NCBI GenBank assembly: GCA_963682025.1
Contig: OY821518.1
Span: 35,221,059 to 35,285,058, forward strand
DNA length: 64,000 nucleotides
Origin: Cordilura impudica
Taxonomy: Eukaryota; Arthropoda; Insecta; Diptera; Scathophagidae
Direction of reading: 5' to 3'
The notes under the pieces are model-generated. The model had not been told where the DNA came from. It did no database searches and saw only the letters and a program-made list of their open reading frames with translations. Each line of letters starts with the position of its first letter. The first letter of the stretch is position 1. Positions 56,299 through 64,000 of the stretch are shown here, in pieces. Made by a program: the position numbers and the translations under genes.

Positions 56299-57690
56299 AT
56301 GCTGTTTTCTGAAATTCAATTGATGTTTTCTGAAATGCAATTGATGTTTTCTGAAATTCAATCGATGTTTTCTGAAATACAGTTAATGTTTTCAGCAACT
56401 CAAATGATGCTTTTTGAAATTCTATTGATGTTTTCTGAAATTCTAATTATGTTTTCTGAAATTCAAATGATGTTTTCTGAAATACAATTGATGTTTTCTG
56501 AGATACAATTGATGTTTTCTGAAATTATATTGATGTTTTCTGAAATTCTATTTATGTTTTCTGAAATTCAAATAATGTTTTCTGAAACTCGAATGTTTTC
56601 TGAAATTATATTGATGTTTTCTGAAATTCTTTTTATGTTTTCTGAAATTCAATTGATGTTTCCTGAAATACAATTGATGTTTTCTGAAATACAATTGATG
56701 TTTTCTGAAATTCCATTGATGTTTTCTGAAATTCTATTTATGTTTTCTGAAATTCAAATGATGTTTTCTGAAATACAATTGATGTTTTCTGAAATACAAT
56801 TGATGTTTTCTGAAATTCTATTGATGTTTTCTTAAATTCAATTGAAGTTTTCTGAAACTCGAATGATGTTTACTGAAATTATATTGATGTTTTCTGAAAT
56901 TCTATTTATGTTTTCTGAAATTCAAATGATGTTTTCTGAAACTCGAATGATGTTTTCTGAAATTATATTGATGTTTTCTGAAATTATATTGATGTTTTCT
57001 GAAATTCAATTGATGTTTTCTGAAACTCGAATGATGTTTTCTGAAATTATATTGATATTTTCTGAAATTCTATTGATGCTTTCTGAAATTCAAATGATGT
57101 TTTCTGAAATTATATTGATGTTTTCTGAATTTCTATTTATGTTTTCTGAAATTATATTGGTGGTTTCTGAAATTCAAATGATGCTTTCTGAAATTCTATT
57201 TATGTTTTCTGAAATTCAAATGATGTTTTCTGAAATACAATTGATGTTTTCTGAAATACAATTGATGTTTTCTGAAATTCAATTGATGTTTTCTGAAACT
57301 CGAATGATGTTTTCTGAAAATATATTGATGTTTTCTGAAATTATATTGATGTTTTCTGAATTTCTATTTATGTTTTCTGAAATTATATTGATGGTTTCTG
57401 AAATACAATTGATGTTTTCTGAAATTCTATTGATGCTTTCTGAAATTCTATTTAAGTTTTCTGAAATTCAAACGATGTTTTCTGAAATACAATTGATGTT
57501 TTCTGAAATACAATTGATGTTTTCTGAAATTCAAATGATGTTTTCTGAAACTAGAATGATGTTTTCTGAAATTCTATCGATGCTTTCTGAAATTCTATTG
57601 ATGTTTTCTGAAATTCAATTGATTTTTCTTAAATTATAATGATGTTTTCTGAAATTCTATTTATGTTTTCTGAAATTCAAATGATTTTTT
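56299..57690 (+). repeat. 21-bp minisatellite, ~65 units, open frame retained
   Basis: The unit is ATGTTTTCTGAAATTCAATTG with variants at the last 6 bases (CAATTG, CTATTG, CAAATG, TATATTG and others). Because 21 is a multiple of 3 and the unit has no stop in this frame, it reads MFSEIQL over and over (two long frames, 56299-56835 and 56842-57639). Nothing suggests it is a protein gene. Confidence 0.92.
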
Positions 57691-57762
57691 TACGATTTTT
57701 TTGTATGAGTTTTTTTAATGCGGTCCCTAACCCTCGCACAAAAACAGGTTTGAGTGTATTTT

Positions 57763-58556
57763 TATACCCTATACCACTATGTGGTTTGGGTATAATGACT
57801 TTGTGCTGCTGTTTGTAACAACCAAAAATATTTGACCTAGACCCATCTTTAATTATACCGATCGAATCAGAATCACTTTCTGAGTTGATTTAACAATGTC
57901 CGTCCGTCCGTCCGTCCGTCCGTCCGTCCGTCTGTGTGCCCATGTAAAGCTTGTAATCAAACTGCAGGTCGCAAATATGAATATATTTTGATGAAATTTG
58001 GTACATAAGCTTTTATCGGCCATGGGATGAACGCTGTTGAAATTGGTGAGAATCGGTCCATGTTCAGACCTAGCCCCCATACAAATTACCCATATGAAAT
58101 CGACATAAATTGCCATAAGATCCAAATTGTCATATAGATATTACTCAAATTGGGTTTGTATGCGTTCATTACATCCACTAATGAGTAGTCCAAAAATGAT
58201 CCCTTTGACCCCATATAGAGCTGCTTCCCGATCTTCACTTAAATCTATTAAAAAACAAAAATATTGAACTGATTCTTCTCAAATTTTGTTTGTACATATT
58301 TTTGCAAAATACAAGAGACTTTACCAAACATGATCAGGATCGGTCCATTTTTGGACCTAGTCCCTTTATAGATATAGCATCCGATATGAATTTTTTCATA
58401 TCTGCAGCCAAAAAAATTAATAAAAATCCCACTCAAATTTGGTTTTTGCTTATTTTCAATGTCCAGTTAGTTGGGCCTAAGAGATAGGGTTTCTAAACGC
58501 ATGGTATAGGGTATCGTATAGTCGGTCTAGACCGACTATAATTTTCTTACTTGTTT
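57763..58556 (+). repeat. mini-me-type repeat with GTCC array
   Basis: It begins TATACCCTATACCACTATGT, has seven GTCC units at 57899-57930, and ends CGACTATAATTTTCTTACTTGT. It is a longer relative of 14879-15029 and, inverted, of 24829-26032. Confidence 0.8.
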
Positions 58557-59533
58557 TATGATACGATTTTCCTACGCTTTCCTTACTTGGATGACGGTAT
58601 TATATATTGCATTTTATATTAAGATGTCGTCATGTGTTAAATTGATTTATGATGTACAATGGAACTTAAAGCTATTATTAACTAATTAAATTTAATTAAA
58701 ATATCAACTAACAAAATTTATTTATATTATATCCTAGTTATTGGAAAATATTCCAAATTTATATCAATTTAATGCTTAGTAAGAATCAATTTAATGCTTA
58801 ATAGTAATAATTACTAAAAACGTTTATTAATGAAAGTTGTTAACATATAATTGTTTATATGGTCTGAGGCGTTGCCAACTAACTATATTGAAAAAAGTAC
58901 GAACAAAGACAACCATGTCAGTTAACACTGCTTTTGCATTATCTTTACTTGCATTCTATTATTACATCGTCATTCGTACGTAATAAAAACAGAAAAAAAG
59001 ATTTATTTAGAACTCAAATAAAACTTAAGAAAATACAGAAATATTTTGGTGGAATTCTACAAATCGTTGTGGTTTGTGAATAAAAAATTAATTATAGTTT
59101 ATTGAGGAATAAAGTATTTATAAAAATACACATCAAAAATTCCACAAAATGCAGTCGGCTAGTAAAATAAATAATGTGTACACTATTTGACAAATAGTTG
59201 TTCAGGTAGTGTTCAAGAAAATGTTTAAAAAGAAAAAATGGTATCAAATATTTGGTCTATGGATCTAATTTGAAAATTCAAAAAAGTGTTAAAAACACGA
59301 GTTACTTAGGTTTGTCTCTCCTACCGCAATTCCAATTTCGAATGCATTGGGTAATTGCCCATGAACAGTTTCTCTCGAAAATATTTTTTCACCAACACAA
59401 TCATAAGTCACACAGCGTTATCTCCTTTAGCTCACACCGATATAAGTTACGCTGTTTTTGTGATTGTATTGTGAAATAGAATTTTACCCCCCTGCTCGTA
59501 TAGATGTTTACACATCAAAAAAAACCGCATATC

Positions 59534-59687
59534 AAAATTCCAATCCAATCAAAAGTTATAGATTTTTGACCGCCTTCTCGTCAAATGGTCCACTGTGCGT
59601 CGCATGTTCCAAAATTCCAATCCAATCAAAAGTTATAGATTTTTGACCGGCTTCTCGTCAAATGGTCCACTGTGCGTCGCATGTTCC
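59534..59687 (+). repeat. 77-bp tandem duplication across the Transib/Helitron junction
   Basis: Units 59534-59610 and 59611-59687 each contain the last 64 bases of Transib D (ending CCACTGTG), the CGTCG target copy and the first bases of the Helitron 3' piece (CATGTTCC). The only clear difference is GCCTTC versus GGCTTC. Confidence 0.9.
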
Positions 59688-59879
59688 AAAGTGGGAGCAC
59701 CAACAAATTTATTTATTCTTACACCACACAATCAAACAAAAAATATTGTATACACTATTGTATTGAATTGCTTTACTTTTTTTTTCATTATTTCCGAATA
59801 AAATATAAAGAAAAAAAAAACAATGAATTTGATTCAATGTTAATATTCATGCGTAGCGAAGCACGCCGGGATCCGCTAG
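59675..59879 (+). mobile_element. Helitron 3' piece: helicase C-terminus, hairpin and CTAG
   Basis: The frame from the CGTCG copy reads VACSKVGAPTNLFILTPHNQ, the C-terminus of Helitron helicases (usually LYVACSRVG). It continues exactly where the body at 48540 stops (CFSHGQLY). Downstream, GCGTAGCGAAGCACGC at 59851-59866 can form the 3' hairpin, then CGGGATCCG and CTAG at 59876-59879, followed by T. This is the missing 3' end of the Helitron at 48538-50910. Confidence 0.92.
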
Positions 59880-60195
59880 TTAAAGGTATAAAATTAAGCA
59901 CATTTGATGTAGTAGAACAGCCTTTCCGAAAGCCATGTTGAGCTGGTGACAATATTGAAAAATCATAGTGACATAGGACATCAGTATTTCAATAAGTTTA
60001 GGTATGGAACTAAATTCGGCGATACATCTATAAATTGAAATTTCTGACTTATCTCCAGATTTGTATATCGGCATTACAAAATATTCTCTCCAGAGCTTTG
60101 GAAAATATCTATATGTTATTAATGAATTATACAAGAGTGCTAAAGGATTAACTACAGATGAAACACAATTTCTCAGGATACAGTTAGGTGCGCCT
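59880..60195 (-). pseudogene. Non-LTR reverse transcriptase, first part
   Basis: The minus-strand frame reads PLALLYNSLITYRYFPKLWR, EYFVMPIYKSGDKSEISIYR, CIAEFSSIPKLIEIL, then a +1 shift and QHGFRKGCSTTSNVLNFIPL up to the Helitron end. These are the thumb-side and motif blocks that precede motif A in I/jockey-type reverse transcriptases (usually IHKSGD and NYRPI). Its last codon is split by the Helitron and completed at 50911. It is interrupted on the other side by a Transib 5' end at 60196. Confidence 0.85.
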
Positions 60196-60304
60196 CACTG
60201 CGGACCATATTTTGAGAAGGAGGCCAAAACTAATTTTTTTATGGTTACCGATTTGAAAGTTATGTTATTCATTTGAAAGTAAATACCAGTGGTCCTCGGG
60301 AGCC
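60196..60304 (+). mobile_element. Isolated Transib 5' end (copy F)
   Basis: CACTGCGGACCATATTTTGA then GAAGGAGGCC and TATTCATTTGAAAGTAAATA matches the terminal ~110 bp of copy C's 5' side, then the similarity stops near CTCGGGAGCC. CGCCT precedes it at 60191-60195. This is about the segment missing from copy D's 5' end. Confidence 0.8.
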
Positions 60305-61736
60305 ATTTAGCGGGGGAAAATTCTTAAATTTAATTTACGCTTTCAAGTTTGTGTCATTAATTCACTTGCAGCGGCATAATTTTTATGAGCATAGGTGAGT
60401 GAAAAGAGCATATTTTGCTGCTGGAAATAGACATTATATGTGACTATCAGTATACAACTCAGCTCACCATTTTTTACCTGCTTCTGCGTAAGATGCGATT
60501 TTTTTCCGATATAAGTAGTACTTATTTTTATGAGTTATGACTTATAAAAATATCATAACAGAAATCACATCTTAAAGACCAATTATGGCACTTTTTGTAA
60601 GTACTATATGGTATCGCAATTAAAATTTGCATTCAATTAAAGCTGGACTACCAATTTTTTTAATTTCTTTGCTACTCAACCTAAACATGGTCTAATATTA
60701 TTTTACGTTTTATTTATATATTCGAAATTCATATCACAATCATAGCCTAATTATTTTCGGTTATTTTATGATATATGATACTAAACAATCCATATTCTAA
60801 TTAGTTTTCTAAAGTTTTGAAAAAAAAAAAAATATTGAAAAATGTAATTTGAATCAAAGTAATAGAATTTTAATTAAGCTTCTACACAACTACTCCTTTT
60901 ACATGACTTTTCTATTCACAAATGACAAGTACATTCTTATTCTAGTTTTGTGTATAAATTTATATCATTTACTGTTCTAGTTGCAATGTATGTTTACATG
61001 ATATTTGTAGCCACAATTTCTTTCAGATATCACACATAAAATTTCTTAAATACGTATGTATTGTACCCACAAAGATTGAATAATAAAAAAGAAAAACACA
61101 AAACTTCAACATGCTTAAAACAACTAACAAACCATTCAACATTAAAAGTACTCTTAACTCAACCCCAAAAAAAAAAATTTTTTTTTAAAAGAAAAAAAAA
61201 GTATGTGGTTTGTAAAACATTTTCGAATCTTGACATATGCATTCTCATTGAAATGTTTGAATGGCTAACCCATTGAATTGAAATCAAAGCAAAAATGAAT
61301 TGCAAACAGACTCCTCAAGTAATGAATACATTTCTAATGAATTTTTAAGTAATTTTTGTATATGTTTTGTTACACAATTATGGATGTTGATTCGGCTTTT
61401 GCAGACATCACTTTTCTTTTTTTTTATTTTAACAAGCATACTTGTGGAAATGTTTTGAATATGTAATACGACCATAAGAAATTTTTAATTAGATTGAATT
61501 AAAAAAAAAAAAAAAAAATACTTGAATGAAGTTTGAGTTATAATGAGCATGTATGGTCTAGTTCAGTTCAACATAAATTGAAGTTATTATTTATATTGTT
61601 TTTATGTGATATAGTCAAAATAAATTTGTGGATTGCTCTATAAAAAAATCAATAATTGGGATATAAGGTAAAAATAAATTAAACCGATTAAAATAATCTC
61701 GTGGCTTATTGAAATTCAAAAGCCTTTAATATATAA
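60305..61736. other. Unassigned AT-rich stretch
   Basis: No gene or repeat is recognised; several A/T homopolymers. Confidence 0.45.
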
Positions 61737-62099
61737 CTAGCAGATTCCAGCCCTCGAAATTCGAGCGCAATTTTTTTTTTTCATTAAATAAAGACCCTAA
61801 AAGTATGCTAATCAATTATAGCTTATTTACAAATCAACACAAAAGACACTCATTTTTATTACAAGCACATTAACAAATTTAATAAAACACATATAGCATT
61901 GTATAATTTTATGTATGTATTAATAGCAACTTTAAATGCAATTTACTCAAAATAAAGGAAAAAATTTAAAAATCTATAAATCTGCAAAACGGCTAAAGAG
62001 AAATACCTTTCTAATAATATACGTTTGGTCAAAATCGGTATAAAACGGTAGAATAAAACATGAGTCACAAGAAATCGCCTAGCCTATTAATATTATAGA
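61737..62099 (-). mobile_element. Short non-autonomous Helitron, 363 bp, intact ends
   Basis: On the minus strand the 5' end is TCTATAATATTAATAGGCTA at 62099. The 3' end is the hairpin CTCGAATTTCGAG, then GGCTGGAATCTG and CTAG at 61740-61737, flanked by A and T. It is the cleanest of three copies of this family in the window and the only one without a later insertion or a damaged hairpin. Confidence 0.9.
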
Positions 62100-62199
62100 T
62101 TAAGCTCCCCCATTAACTTACAGTCGACAGTGGGCCAGTCCCTGAAATTCAGTATAATTAGTACTTAATTTCATAATATTATAACTCATACATTTAAGT

Positions 62200-64000
62200 A
62201 ATAAATTTCAAACGAAAAGTAGTTTTTCTTAAAAATATAATTTTCGTAAAAAATTAAATTTTCGTAAAAACGTAAATATTTGTATTAAAGCACATTTTCT
62301 TAAAAAACAACGTTTCCTAACATTTTCTAAAAAAATTTAATTTTCTAAAAAAAGTACCTATTCATTAAAAAGTACCTTTTCTTTAAAAAGTACCTTTTGT
62401 AAACAAATTACATTTTCTTTAAGAAGTATCTGTTTTGTAAAAAGTACCTTTTCATTAAAATGTAAATCATTAAATAAAATCAGTCTTTTTTTAAAAAGTA
62501 AATTTTCTTTAAAAAGTGTATTTCCATTAAAAAGCACCTCTTCTTTAAAAAGTATATTCTCTTTAAGGTATCTTTTATTTAAGATACTTTTTAAAGAAAA
62601 GTACTTCTTGAAGAAAAGGTACTTTTTGAAGAAAATGTAATGTGTTTAAAAAAGGTATTTTAAAGAAAAACTGTCTTTTCTTTAAAAACTACATTTTCTA
62701 TAAAAAGTAAATATTCTATAAAAAGTGCTTTTTCTATAAAAAAAAAACTAACATTTATTTAAAAGTATTAATTCTTTGTAAATTACCTTTTATTAAAAAA
62801 GTAAATATTCCAAAAAATCCACATTTTCGTTAAATATCTAATTTCCTTACAGCAATATCTTTCTTAAAGAAGAACATATCCTTAATTAAGTTATTTTCTA
62901 AAAAAAGCACCTCTTCTAATGAAAATACCCTATCTTAAAAAGGTGCCCTTTCTTAAAACTACATTTACTTTTAAAAGTACATTTTATCTAAAATAAACAA
63001 ACATTTTCAAAAAAAAACTTACGTTTTATTAACAAAGTACCTTTCATTGAAAAAGTACATTTTATTGAAACTAGTACCTTTTAATAAATAAGTACCTTTT
63101 ATCAAAAAAGCATCTTTTATTAAAAAAGGTAATTTTAATGAAAAAAGCACGTTTTACTAAAAAAGTACATTTTATTATAAAGTACCTTTTACTAATAAGT
63201 ACATTTTCTTTAAAACCTGACTTTTTTTTATTGTACTTCTTAAAAAAAAGGTACTTTTTAAAGAAAATCTATTCTTAAAGAAAAGGTACTTTTTGAAGAA
63301 AATATAATTTGTTTAGAAAAGGTATTTTAAAGAAAAAACTGTCTTCTCTTTAAAAACTGCATTTTCTTTAAAACGTAAATTTTCTTGAAAAACTGTATTT
63401 TCTTTAAAAGTATTATTTCTTTGAAAGGTACTCTTTATCAAATAAGTAAATTTTCTTAAAAAAGTACCTTTTATTAACACGAGTACCTTTTTCTAATTAA
63501 TTTAATTTTCTTACAGCATTACCTATCCAAAAAAAAGTACTTTCCTTAGTTAAGTTATTTATTTTCAAAAAAAGTACCTTCTCTGAAAAAAAAATTTTTT
63601 TTATTAAAAAAAAGTACATTTTATTTTCCATTAAAAAAATTAGTCTTATTAAACATTACATTTTATTAAAAAAGCACCTATTATTAAAAAAGTACATTTT
63701 ATTAAAAAAGTGCCTTTTAATAAAAAAGTACCTTTTCATAAAAAATTACCTTTTAATAAAAAAATTACCTTTTAATAAAAAAGTACCTTTTAATAAAAAA
63801 GTACCTTTTAATAAAAAAGTACCTTTTAATAAAAAAGTGCCTTTTAATAAAAAAGTACCTTTTCATAAAAAATTGCCTTTTAATAAAAAAATTACCTTTT
63901 AATAAAAAAGTACCTTTTAATAAAAAAGTACCTTTTAATAAAAAAGTACCTTTTAATAAAAAAGTGCCTTTTAATAAAAAAGTACCTTTTAATAAATAAG
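62200..64000 (+). repeat. 18-bp minisatellite with 127-bp higher-order period, runs off the window
   Basis: The unit is AATAAAAAAGTACCTTTT. It is diverged and partly inverted between 62200 and 63640 (for example AAAGGTACTTTTTGAAGAAA near 62615 and 63285) and nearly perfect from 63640 to the end. In the last part GTGCC units recur at 63710, 63837 and 63964, so seven units (7 x 18 + 1 = 127 bp) repeat as a block. No coding capacity. Confidence 0.92.

Larger units (their letters stand above)
56203..59516 (+). mobile_element. DINE/Helentron-like element, 3.3 kb, inserted in the A-run of Transib D
   Basis: It starts TCATGTGAGTCCGATCACAA at 56203 with GATGTGTAAACATCTAAT at 56231. It ends GATGTTTACACATC at 59503-59516. 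A-runs flank both sides, and copy C shows the uninterrupted run. It contains the 21-bp minisatellite, a complete mini-me segment and a 3' part (58557-59516) with AATCACAAAAACAGCG-type block (inverted here). The ends match the 442-bp element at 36186-36627. No protein is encoded. Confidence 0.75.
51909..59597 (+). mobile_element. Transib copy D, 5' truncated, with mariner and DINE-like insertions
   Basis: It is collinear with the reverse complement of copy C from CAACTATATCATAGCGAACA (51911) to the terminal CCACTGTG at 59597. About 130 bp including the 5' TIR is missing, replaced by reverse transcriptase sequence. A mariner is inserted at 54250-55523 and a 3.3-kb DINE-like element at 56203-59516 in its A-run. 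It carries the 17-bp-flanked mini-me insertion (52335-52520). Its right flank is CGTCG followed by the Helitron 3' piece. Confidence 0.9.

Noticed and set aside
56299..57639. Two long open frames (178 and 265 residues) as a repeat protein gene
   Set aside because: They are the product of a 21-bp minisatellite whose length is a multiple of 3; no promoter, start context or non-repetitive domain is present.
62200..64000. CRISPR-like array
   Set aside because: The 18-bp units are contiguous with no spacers and the context is eukaryotic; it is a minisatellite.

Overview
The window looks like a piece of a dipteran (fly) genome with very high transposon content. It is strongly AT-rich, has long A/T homopolymers, and shows no operons, ribosome-binding sites or tRNA/rRNA genes. 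Transposon families typical of flies fill it: Transib, piggyBac, Helitron, a jockey-like non-LTR element, hAT, Tc1/mariner, and DINE/mini-me-type repeats with GTCC microsatellites. I find no convincing host gene. Every reading frame I can assign is a broken transposase, helicase or reverse transcriptase, so this is probably heterochromatin or a gene-poor intergenic block. The species cannot be named from the sequence.

Layout. 1-440: tail of a Transib transposase cut by the window edge. 1024-3379: dead piggyBac with a Harbinger-type MITE inside. 4422-7303: foldback element whose centre is a TTAA-flanked MITE. 7325-11978: small repeats, a tandem duplication and a 612-bp TIR element. 14039-24759: nested palindrome made of two inverted copies of a DINE/Helentron-like repeat around a 4.7-kb hAT foldback element with a perfect 8-bp target duplication (TSD); a Helitron carrying 155-bp arrays and a GC-rich array sits in the right arm. 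24829-30451: mini-me repeat, an unclassified DDE transposon with about 100-bp terminal inverted repeats (TIRs), and a Helitron remnant. 31027-35473: short Helitron split by a 4.1-kb jockey-like retrotransposon. 39169-40090: Tc1 remnant. 40325-60300: cluster of Transib copies (B to F) with nested insertions. 61737-62099: short Helitron. 62200-64000: an 18-bp minisatellite running off the end.

The most informative part is 44910-60195. A non-LTR reverse transcriptase was hit by a Helitron, the Helitron by a Transib (inside its helicase gene), and related Transib copies by a mini-me repeat, a mariner and a DINE-like element. The Helitron and the reverse transcriptase are each split into two pieces that lie about 9 kb apart in opposite orientation. 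Both splits are explained by one inversion between two oppositely oriented Transib copies. Transib transposase is the known relative of RAG1. The ends here begin with the RAG heptamer CACAGTG, followed after exactly 23 nt by an A-rich block, and two such ends face each other across a 5-bp CGACG at 44897-44917.

All calls were made by reading motifs, frames and repeats by eye. Boundaries given to the base are those fixed by TIRs, TSDs or Helitron termini; the others are approximate.
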